DNA of 57,173 bases, from the NCBI GenBank assembly GCA_029780415.1, contig JAKOYN010000129.1, forward strand, positions 1 through 57,173. The letters are read 5' to 3'. Shown here piece after piece: positions 51,058 through 57,173 of the stretch. Made by a program: the position numbers and the translations under genes. Within the stretch, counting starts at the first letter, position 1. Each line of letters opens with the position of its first letter. The notes beneath the pieces are model-generated. The model was not told the DNA's origin. It worked only from the letters and a program-made list of their open reading frames with translations, and searched no databases. This stretch comes from RXIX01 sp003989075 (GTDB lineage: Bacteria > Pseudomonadota > Gammaproteobacteria > Competibacterales > Competibacteraceae).

Positions 51058-52131
51058 CTACCCCTTGGTCATATTCGCCGGCGGTGGCGGATTGCCTGCT
51101 GGCGGCGGCACCGACACTGCCGCGCCATCGCGGACTTTCAACTGCCCCTCGGTAATCACCAGATCGCCGGCGCTGACACCCTGCACGATTTCCACCTCGC
51201 CGGGCTGGCGCAGGCCGAGCGTGACCGGGGTCATGGCCGCCTTGCCCTCCACCACCCGATAGACGAAGGTTTTCTGCCCCTGTGGCACGATCGCCTGTTC
51301 CGGCACCACCAGGGCGTTTTCACGCCGCTCCAGCACCAGACCGACCCGCGCGAACAACCCCGGCCGCAACTGGCCGCCCTTATTGGGCAGGCGCGCGCGC
51401 AGCAGCACGGTACGGGTTTCCGGGTCCAGCGCCGGGTCGATGGCATAGATCGTCCCCTCGAAACCCTGTTCGGGATAGGCGTCCACCCGTGCCGTCAGGC
51501 TTTGCCCGGTCGCCAGCCGCGCCAGATACAATTCCGGCACCCGGAAATCCAGCTTCATCAAACCCAGGCTTTCCAGATTGGCCAGATCGTCGCCCGGTTT
51601 GACATAAGCGCCGGGACTGACCAGGCGCAGGCCAATCACGCCATCGAAGGGCGCGCGGATCACGGTCTTATCCAGCCGCACCTGATTCAAAGTCTGAGAA
51701 GCGCGGGCGGCATCCAGGCGGGCCTTGGCCTCATCGAGAATCTGCGGGCTGGTCATCTTGCGGGTATCCAGATCCTGCAGGCGCCGATAGCTGGTTTCCT
51801 CCAGCCTGACCTGGGCAACGCTGCCGGCCAATTGCGCCTGATACTCGCCCTGATCCAGGGTCACCAGCGGCTCACCCTGACGCACCGCCTGCCCTTCGCG
51901 AAAATGGATCGTTGCCACCCGACCGGCGATTTCCGGTCGCACCATCACCGTCTCATCAGCGCGCAGCGTACCGATTGCGTTGACCTCGACCTTCAGGGTT
52001 TCACGACTGACCGGCACCGCCTTGACCGGCATTGGCGGCGTCTCGGCTTTCTGCTGCGCAGCGAGCAGGCCCGGCTGCACCAGCAGGATCAGGACGGCGA
52101 TACGCGCCGTGCATTGCAAGCGTTTATGCAT
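51058..52131 (-). CDS. RND periplasmic adaptor (HlyD/MFP family)
   Basis: 357 residues from ATG 52131, which yields a proper signal peptide (AVLILLVQPGLLAAQ) and has GGACGG about ten bases upstream; the in-frame ATG at 52158 overlaps the previous stop as ATGA and cannot be excluded. Domains: beta-barrel and lipoyl halves (VMVRPEIAGRVATIHFREGQAVRQGEPLVTLD and TVIRAPFDGVIGLRLVSPGAYVKPGDDL), a short alpha-hairpin between them (about 95-150), and a membrane-proximal domain. It connects the pump at 47963 to an outer-membrane channel encoded elsewhere. Confidence 0.94.
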   Translation of the reverse strand: MHKRLQCTARIAVLILLVQPGLLAAQQKAETPPMPVKAVPVSRETLKVEVNAIGTLRADETVMVRPEIAGRVATIHFREGQAVRQGEPLVTLDQGEYQAQLAGSVAQVRLEETSYRRLQDLDTRKMTSPQILDEAKARLDAARASQTLNQVRLDKTVIRAPFDGVIGLRLVSPGAYVKPGDDLANLESLGLMKLDFRVPELYLARLATGQSLTARVDAYPEQGFEGTIYAIDPALDPETRTVLLRARLPNKGGQLRPGLFARVGLVLERRENALVVPEQAIVPQGQKTFVYRVVEGKAAMTPVTLGLRQPGEVEIVQGVSAGDLVITEGQLKVRDGAAVSVPPPAGNPPPPANMTKG

Positions 52132-52157
52132 GGAATCGATCCGTCCGTGAAGCAGCA

Positions 52158-52835
52158 TCAGGAAAACAGCAGCGCGCCGATAATGGCGTACAGCAGCGCC
52201 GGCAGCAGGTTACCGATGCGGATGCGCCGCAGCTCAAGCAGGTTAATGCCAATACCGAGAATCAGCAGGCCGCCCGTGGCGTTGATTGCATCCAGCACCG
52301 CCGGTTGCGACAGAACGGCCAGTTGCCCGGCCAGCAGGGTAAGGCTGCCCTGCACCAGCAACACCGGCAAGGCCGAGAACAGCACGCCCACGCCCAGCGA
52401 CGACGCCAGCGCTATCGAAGCTACGCCATCCAGCAGCGCCTTAACCAGCAGCACACTCGGATCGCCCACCGTACCATCGCGAATCGAGCCGACAATGGTC
52501 ATGGCCCCGGTCAGATACAGCAGGGTTGCGGTGACGAAGCCTTCGACAAAGCGGCTCGAATCGGAGCGCAGCATGTGCCGCAGGGTCTCAGCCAGATGTT
52601 CCAGGCGCTGCTCGATCCGCAACAGCTCGCCGCTCACCCCGCCCAGCAACAGGCAGGCGATCGCCAGCAGGGCATGCTGGGCCTCCAGAGCCATGCGCAG
52701 GCCGATCACCAGCACCGACAGGCCCAAAGCCTGCATCAGAATGCTCTTGATCGACTCCGGCAGGCGTGTGCCCGCGCCAAGACCAATGGCGCTGCCCACT
52801 ACCACCGCGCCGGTATTCACCAAGGTTCCAATCAC
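52158..52835 (-). CDS. DUF554 family membrane protein
   Basis: 225 residues with about seven membrane helices. MIGTLVNTGAVVVGSAIGLGAG at the start and GFVTATLLYLTGAMTIVGSIRDG in the middle are hallmarks of DUF554 (YdfK-like). Function unknown; a small-ion or metabolite transporter is usually assumed. It is first in the unit with the RND adaptor and pump. Confidence 0.92.
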   Translation of the reverse strand: MIGTLVNTGAVVVGSAIGLGAGTRLPESIKSILMQALGLSVLVIGLRMALEAQHALLAIACLLLGGVSGELLRIEQRLEHLAETLRHMLRSDSSRFVEGFVTATLLYLTGAMTIVGSIRDGTVGDPSVLLVKALLDGVASIALASSLGVGVLFSALPVLLVQGSLTLLAGQLAVLSQPAVLDAINATGGLLILGIGINLLELRRIRIGNLLPALLYAIIGALLFS

Positions 52836-52907
52836 TGCACACCTTCCTTAATTTGCATCATTTGCATCACTACCCATAGTCGGGTGTCTAGCCTGTTGCA
52901 TCGCTTT

Positions 52908-53059
52908 CTGGATTCCCGCCTGCGCGGGAATGACGGAGATTCTAGCGTTAGATCAATAGCAACCGGCAATCTGGATTCCCGCCTGCGCGGGAATGACACC
53001 GGGTTTGACAGTGAAGCGCACGCCGTCCCACTGGATTCCCAGCCTGCGCGGGAATGACA
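52908..53059. repeat. Three REP-like palindromes (CTGGATTCCCGC...GCGGGAATGAC)
   Basis: Copies start at 52908, 52971 and 53031, about 60 bases apart. Each is a hairpin around TTCCCGCCTGCGCGGGAA. The same motif is one half of the MITE-like element elsewhere in the window. They separate two minus-strand genes and may act as terminators or mRNA stabilisers. Confidence 0.85.
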
Positions 53060-53070
53060 ATGGCACCAGG

Positions 53071-54018
53071 TCAGTCATGGCATTGATTCACTTCAATCAG
53101 GACATGCGCCAGGTGCGGAATATTGTGCAGCAAGCGCTTGTAGTATTCCGGCGCCTGTGGCTCATGCGTGACCACGGACACCATCACCGAGTAATGTTCT
53201 GGACCCACTGACCAGATATGCAAATCGGCAATGCGGTTATCGGCATCAGCTTCAATGGCGCTCCTGATTGCGGCATCAATTGCAGGATCCACCACACTAT
53301 CCAGCAGGATCGCACTGGTATCGCCGAGCAGACCATAGGACCAGCGACTGATCACCACGGCGCCCACCAAACCCATCGCCGGGTCCAGCCATACCCAGCC
53401 CCAGTATTTGCCACACACCAGGGCGACGATGGCCAATACGGAGGTCAGTGCATCGGCCACGACATGCAGATAGGCCGCCCGCAGATTGTGATCATGCCTG
53501 TGCGTGTGCCGGTGTTCATGCTCATGCTCATGCTCATGTTCATGCTCATGATGATGTTCAGGGTGTTCATGCAGCATCCAGCCACTGAGCAGATTGACGA
53601 GCAGGCCGATCACCGCAACGGCGATTGCCTCATTGAAATGAATGGTCTGTGGCGTCACCATGCGCATGAATGACTCCAGCGCCATGATCAGGGCCACCAC
53701 GGCCAAAGCTATAGCACTGGCAAAACCGCCCAATACGCTGACTTTTCCAGTGCCAAAGGTGAAGCGTGGATGATTGGCGTAACGGCGCGCATAACGATAT
53801 GCGAACACAGTGAGGCCAAACGCCGCCACATGCGTCGCCATATGCCAGCCATCGGCCAATAAAGCCATGGAACCTGACACCACACCGGCCAGAATCTCGA
53901 TGACCATCATCGTGGCGGTCAGGATCATGACTTTTGTGGTGCTCTTCTCAGCACGATCCGAGTCAGCGGAAAAATGGTGGCTGTGTTGCCAGGTTTCAAG
54001 CGTATGGTGATGCATCAC
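53071..54018 (-). CDS. dmeF: Cation diffusion facilitator, Co/Ni exporter DmeF-like
   Basis: 315 residues. Six membrane helices of the CDF fold with metal-site residues ALLADGWHMATHVAAF (helix 2, HxxxD/D-rich) and HVVADALTSVLAIVAL (helix 5, HxxxD). A His/Glu-rich cytoplasmic loop between helices 4 and 5 and the His-rich N-terminus MMHHHTLETWQHSHHF match DmeF proteins. The C-terminal cytoplasmic domain begins near ADADNRIADLHIWSVGP. It exports divalent metals (Co, Ni) in exchange for protons. A nickel-dependent hydrogenase operon is in the same window, but no shared regulation is visible. Confidence 0.87.
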   Translation of the reverse strand: MMHHHTLETWQHSHHFSADSDRAEKSTTKVMILTATMMVIEILAGVVSGSMALLADGWHMATHVAAFGLTVFAYRYARRYANHPRFTFGTGKVSVLGGFASAIALAVVALIMALESFMRMVTPQTIHFNEAIAVAVIGLLVNLLSGWMLHEHPEHHHEHEHEHEHEHEHRHTHRHDHNLRAAYLHVVADALTSVLAIVALVCGKYWGWVWLDPAMGLVGAVVISRWSYGLLGDTSAILLDSVVDPAIDAAIRSAIEADADNRIADLHIWSVGPEHYSVMVSVVTHEPQAPEYYKRLLHNIPHLAHVLIEVNQCHD

Positions 54019-54094
54019 GAAGTTCCTGGTTAAGCAGAATCTGATATCTGGAGCTGAGCGATTCCGGCCTGTTTTGGACTCTGCTTTTCAAACA

Positions 54095-54254
54095 CAGGAC
54101 TTTCGCTTACCTGACTTTTTCCGTCATACCCGCGAAAGCAGGTATCCATTCTTTTCAACACGCTACTGGATTCCCGCGTACGCGGGAATGACGAAAAGCG
54201 CAAGTCCCGTATATTAGAAAATCAATGAGCTGAAACACCAAGCGAAAGTCCTGA
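54095..54254. mobile_element. MITE-like element, 160 bases
   Basis: Starts CAGGACTTTCGCTT and ends AAGCGAAAGTCCTGA; almost identical to 41351-41512 in sequence and orientation, differing by a one-base indel and about ten substitutions. It fills the gap between the DmeF-like gene and the TauE/SafE gene. Confidence 0.9.
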
Positions 54255-54268
54255 TGTTTTTCAAGCGA

Positions 54269-55069
54269 TTAACTCAATAGCATCTTGGTACCAACCAGCA
54301 CCAGGAATACGGCGAACACTTTTTTCAGGGTCGCGGTCGGCAGCGTATGCGCCAAGCGCGCACCCAGCGGCGCGGTCAGCATACTCGCCACTGCCACGCC
54401 CAGCAGCGCCGGACCATAGACATAACCCAGGCTCCAGGCCGGCAGCGCCGGCGCGTTCAGGCCCGTGACCACAAACCCCAGCGCCCCGGCCACGGCAATC
54501 GGAAAACCACAGGCCGCCGAAGTCGCCACCGCCTGACGCATCGGTGTATTGCACCAGGTCAGGAACGGCACGGTCAGCGACCCCCCGCCAATCCCGACAA
54601 GGGCCGACACGGCGCCGATGATCCCACCGGCCAGCGCCATACCCGGCGTTCCTGGCAGTTCACGATGCGCCGCTGGCGCAGCCGCGAACGCCATCTGCGC
54701 CGCCACCAGCAACACGAAGATGGCGAAAATCCTGCTCAGCAGCGCGCTCGGCAAGGCATCAGCTACGGCCGCGCCTAGCCAGGCGCCGAGCACAATGCCC
54801 GGCGTCAAGCGCCAAACCACCGGCCATAGCACCGCGCCACGGCGATGATGCGCGCGCACCGAGGACAGCGAAGTCAGCGTAATGGTCGCCAGCGAAGTGC
54901 CGATCGCCAGATGCATGATGAGCGTATCGCTCACCTGCTGGGTGTGGAGGATCCAGGCCAGCACCGGAACGATGATCAGGCCGCCGCCGACGCCAAGCAG
55001 GCCGGCCATCACGCCGGCAAAGGCGCCCAGCGCCCAATACAGCAGTAGAGTCGGTAAAATGGCATTCAC
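54269..55069 (-). CDS. Sulfite exporter TauE/SafE family permease
   Basis: 266 residues, eight predicted membrane helices in two repeats. GLLGVGGGLIIVPVL at the start of repeat one and ALVGIGGGSLTVPFL at the start of repeat two are the paired family signatures. Substrates in the family are sulfite, sulfonates or related organosulfur anions; which one applies here cannot be told. Confidence 0.94.
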   Translation of the reverse strand: MNAILPTLLLYWALGAFAGVMAGLLGVGGGLIIVPVLAWILHTQQVSDTLIMHLAIGTSLATITLTSLSSVRAHHRRGAVLWPVVWRLTPGIVLGAWLGAAVADALPSALLSRIFAIFVLLVAAQMAFAAAPAAHRELPGTPGMALAGGIIGAVSALVGIGGGSLTVPFLTWCNTPMRQAVATSAACGFPIAVAGALGFVVTGLNAPALPAWSLGYVYGPALLGVAVASMLTAPLGARLAHTLPTATLKKVFAVFLVLVGTKMLLS

Positions 55070-55279
55070 GACTGATTTATCCTTGTCTTTCGGTGACGGC
55101 CAGGCGGAAGCATGCTGGCGAGTGTGGTAAATTTTGTCGCGGAACGGTCATGGCGTCCCGGCGCGCACGGCGGCTATTGTACGGGCGGAACACCGGGCAT
55201 GTCCCCGCCCCGATTACCATCGATTCCGTGGCAACCGCTGCCGCGGGCGGCATAAGAAGCTTGAGGAGCAGGCACAGGC

Positions 55280-56230
55280 ATGAAAATTCAAACAATCTGC
55301 GTGTTGGGCGGCACGGGTTTCGTCGGCCGGCATCTGGTGGCGCGGCTGGCGAATCGGGGTTATGAGGTCAAGGTACTGACCCGTTACCCCCACCGGCACC
55401 GCGAGTTGGAAGTCCTGTCCACGGTGGCGCTGGTCGGTGCCGATCCACACGATCCGGCGGCGCTGCGCGAACAGTTCAGCGGTTGCGATGCGGTCATCAA
55501 CCTGATCGGTATTCTTCACCAGAGCGCTGCGCAGAGTTTCAAGAGTATCCACGCCGAACTGCCAGCCCAGGTGGCGCGCGCCTGCCAGGACGCCGGCGTT
55601 AAGCGCCTGCTGCACATGAGTGCCCTGCAGGCCGATGCCAGCAAAGGCCCAAGCGAGTATCTGCGCAGCAAGGGCGCAGGTGAACAGGCGGTGCTGAAGA
55701 CGGCCGGGCTGGCAGTGACCTGCTTCAAGCCGTCGATCATCTTCGCCCCGGACGATAGTTTCTTTAACCAGTTTGCTACGCTGCTGCGGCTCGGTCCGGT
55801 GCTGCCGCTGGCCTGCCCCAATAGCCGCTTCGCGCCGGTGTATGTCGAGGATGTTGCAGCGGCCTTTGAAAAGGCGCTGAGCGATGACAGCACCATCGGC
55901 CAGAGCTATGAACTGTGCGGGCCGCGTGTCTACACCTTCAAGGAACTGGTTGAGGACATCGCGCGCATGATCGGCAAGAAGCGCTGGGTGGTCGGTCTGC
56001 CGGATGGCCTGGCGCGGCTACAGGGGCGTATTTTCGAGAAGCTGCCGGTGAAGATTTTCACCTCCGACAATTACCTGTCGCTGCAGGTCGATAGCGTGTG
56101 TGCGTGCAACGGCTTTGCCGCGCTGGGCCTGACGCCGCATTCGGTTGATGGCATCATGCCGGCCTACTTCGCCGACCGGAATGCACGCGGGCGCTATCAT
56201 CAGTTCCGCGAAGCCGCCCGCCGCAGCTAG
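55280..56230 (+). CDS. NDUFA9-like NAD(P)-binding protein (atypical SDR)
   Basis: 316 residues from ATG 55280 (GAGGAG about 13 bases upstream). Rossmann nucleotide loop VLGGTGFVGRHLVARLANRG (GxxGxxG), then VLTRYPHR, and VINLIGIL and HMSALQA as later strands. The Tyr-x-x-x-Lys of classical SDRs appears as EYLRSKGAGE. This is the complex I NDUFA9-type subgroup found in many proteobacteria; bacterial members probably act in quinone or sterol-like redox chemistry or as assembly factors. Confidence 0.9.
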   Translation: MKIQTICVLGGTGFVGRHLVARLANRGYEVKVLTRYPHRHRELEVLSTVALVGADPHDPAALREQFSGCDAVINLIGILHQSAAQSFKSIHAELPAQVARACQDAGVKRLLHMSALQADASKGPSEYLRSKGAGEQAVLKTAGLAVTCFKPSIIFAPDDSFFNQFATLLRLGPVLPLACPNSRFAPVYVEDVAAAFEKALSDDSTIGQSYELCGPRVYTFKELVEDIARMIGKKRWVVGLPDGLARLQGRIFEKLPVKIFTSDNYLSLQVDSVCACNGFAALGLTPHSVDGIMPAYFADRNARGRYHQFREAARRS

Positions 56231-56352
56231 GGATAGCGCTGCTGTATGCCGTGCATGCCGAACCAGCCCCGGCACGCACGGGATCAGGATTCAACACGGG
56301 AAGTGCCGTTCGCCCTGTATTCGGCACAGGCTGGCGGCATTTCACCCTATCT

Positions 56353-56380
56353 TGGTGCGCATGCACCAGGCTTCGCACCA
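56353..56380 (+). promoter_or_regulatory. NtrC-like palindromes upstream of the ammonium transporter gene
   Basis: TGGTGCGCATGCACCA (56353-56368) is a perfect 16-base palindrome, and TTGGTGCG can alternatively pair with CGCACCAA (to 56380). The GGTGC/GCACC half-sites are those of NtrC operators, though the spacing differs from the enteric form. Located ~90 bases upstream of the -24/-12 promoter, the usual enhancer distance. Confidence 0.6.
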
Positions 56381-56444
56381 AAATAAAGCGATAACGTTAG
56401 CCGTTCTATCGCTAAGCGCTTGATCCTGTAATAGGCCACTGCTT

Positions 56445-56460
56445 TGGAACGGGGTTTGCC
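56445..56460 (+). promoter_or_regulatory. Sigma-54 promoter of the ammonium transporter gene
   Basis: TGGAAC-N5-TTGCC matches TGGCAC-N5-TTGCW except for one base in each box; the -24 GG and -12 GC are in register. Start of transcription is expected near 56472, and the GGGAGG ribosome site is at 56482-56487. Confidence 0.82.
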
Positions 56461-56491
56461 TCCTAGCGCCGCTCATTTACTGGGAGGATTC

Positions 56492-57173
56492 ATGGAAGCA
56501 TACAAGTGGAGCAGCGATACCCTGTTCATTCTGGCGGGTGCGGTCATGGTGCTGGCGATGCACTCTGGCTTTGCCTTTCTCGAACTGGGCACGGTGCGCA
56601 AGAAGAACCAGGTGAATGCCCTGGTTAAGATTCTGTGTGATTTTGCGGTTTCGACCATTGCCTACTTCTTTATCGGCTATGGCATCGCCTATGGCGTGCA
56701 CTTCTTCGCCGGCGCGACGACGCTGATGGAGAAGAACGGCTATGAGCTGACCAAGTTCTTCTTCCTGTTGACCTTTGCCGCTGCCGTACCGGCGATCGTT
56801 TCCGGGGGCATTGCTGAGCGCGCCAAGTTCAATCCGCAGTTGATCGCAACCTTTCTGCTGGTCGGTCTGGTGTATCCGTTCTTCGAGGGCATCGCCTGGA
56901 ACCAGCATTTCGGTATCCAGGCTTGGCTGAAGGCTACCTTTGGCGCGGAATTTCATGATTTCGCCGGTTCGGTGGTGGTGCATACCATGGGCGGCTGGAT
57001 TGCGCTGCCGGCGGTGCTGCTGCTGGGTGCGCGGCGTGGCCGCTATGGCAACGATGGGCAGATCTCGGCGCATCCGCCGTCGTCGATTCCGTTTCTGGCG
57101 CTGGGCGCCTGGATTCTGACCGTGGGCTGGTTCGGCTTTAACGTGATGAGTGCGCAGAGTCTGGAAAAGATCA
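56492..57173 (+). CDS. amtB: Ammonium transporter AmtB (5' part)
   Basis: 227 complete codons to the window edge; a full gene would be about 400-430. AmtB conducts NH3/NH4+ across the inner membrane and is controlled by the PII protein GlnK. The visible part covers about five to six helices. MVLAMHSGFAFLELGTVRKKN is the first-helix signature of the family. FAAAVPAIVSGGIAERAKF is the conserved SGxxAER motif, and VVHTMGGWIALPAVLLLGAR contains the first pore His (H of VVHTMGG). The gene is preceded by a -24/-12 promoter, so nitrogen limitation through NtrC is the expected signal. The usual partner glnK is not in the window. Confidence 0.94.
   Translation, partial: MEAYKWSSDTLFILAGAVMVLAMHSGFAFLELGTVRKKNQVNALVKILCDFAVSTIAYFFIGYGIAYGVHFFAGATTLMEKNGYELTKFFFLLTFAAAVPAIVSGGIAERAKFNPQLIATFLLVGLVYPFFEGIAWNQHFGIQAWLKATFGAEFHDFAGSVVVHTMGGWIALPAVLLLGARRGRYGNDGQISAHPPSSIPFLALGAWILTVGWFGFNVMSAQSLEKI

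Noticed and set aside
49817..51262. 481-codon open frame antisense to the RND pump gene
   Set aside because: The complementary strand encodes a full RND protein with all family motifs; the long antisense frame is a by-product of GC-rich codon bias.
53500..53580. Simple CATGCT repeat as a regulatory element
   Set aside because: It encodes the His/Glu metal loop of the DmeF-like transporter on the minus strand, which explains it fully.

Overview
The window reads as one stretch of a GC-rich gammaproteobacterial chromosome. The support is an NAD-coupled [NiFe] hydrogenase operon, an Lpp-like outer-membrane lipoprotein beside two L,D-transpeptidases, an SrfABC-type cluster, an RND efflux pump, sigma-54-type promoters and a sulfite-exporter-family protein. 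A Chromatiales or Competibacter-like bacterium would fit, but the genus cannot be fixed from the sequence alone. The first ~19 kb is clearly more A+T-rich in places (98-1699 and 15430-18400) and behaves like an accessory island.

Layout. (1) 1-15429, plus strand: a phosphorothioation (PT)-associated defence module. It has the tail of an unseen upstream gene, an unrecognised 533-aa protein, a giant DptH/HerA-like ATPase, a DUF4007 protein, a 1512-aa P-loop ATPase and a three-part 'DNA phosphorothioation-associated methyltransferase'. The dnd/ssp sulfur-modification genes would have to lie left of base 1. (2) 15430-19433: two genes (a GT-C-like membrane protein and a secreted esterase), each preceded by a GEMM-I/c-di-GMP-I-type riboswitch. 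The second riboswitch sits behind a decayed copy of the 3' end of the methyltransferase, so the segment methyltransferase-tail + riboswitch was duplicated. (3) 19434-26021: thiD; a small exported Thr/Ser-repeat protein behind a sigma-54 promoter; a convergent sigma-54 two-component system with a Gly/His-rich exported protein; an HSL-type esterase. (4) 26349-31554, minus strand: hoxFUYH-hoxW, a cytoplasmic NAD-reducing hydrogenase with its maturation protease. (5) 31862-34599: envelope tethering genes, namely two YkuD L,D-transpeptidases flanking an Lpp/OprI-like lipoprotein. (6) 34677-35521: a small pilus-tip-component-type protein and an OsmC protein. (7) 35571-47842, minus strand: an eight-gene srf-type cluster (SrfB Hsp70-like, SrfC P-loop, an SrfA-like protein, a TAXI periplasmic binding protein and four unknown membrane or exported proteins). 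(8) 47963-55069, minus strand: RND pump + adaptor + DUF554, a DmeF-like metal exporter, a TauE/SafE permease. (9) 55280 to the end: an NDUFA9-like SDR protein and the 5' part of an ammonium transporter behind a textbook -24/-12 promoter with upstream NtrC-like palindromes.

Repeats are abundant and informative. A ~160-bp MITE-like element with terminal inverted repeats occurs at 41351 and 54095. A shortened copy is inserted in frame inside the DptH-like gene (5987-6102). A 99-bp hairpin unit is tandemly triplicated at 26055-26351 and flanked by a 23-bp direct repeat that is also the shared 3' end of two convergent genes. Several proteins carry low-complexity tandem repeats (TVQP, Thr-Ser, Gly-His, Pro/Tyr-rich, Ala/Pro-rich).

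Most notable points: the PT-type defence module with its unusual methyltransferase architecture, the c-di-GMP riboswitch pair born by duplication at its edge, the in-frame mobile-repeat insertion in a defence ATPase, and the expanded srf cluster with a dedicated TAXI protein.
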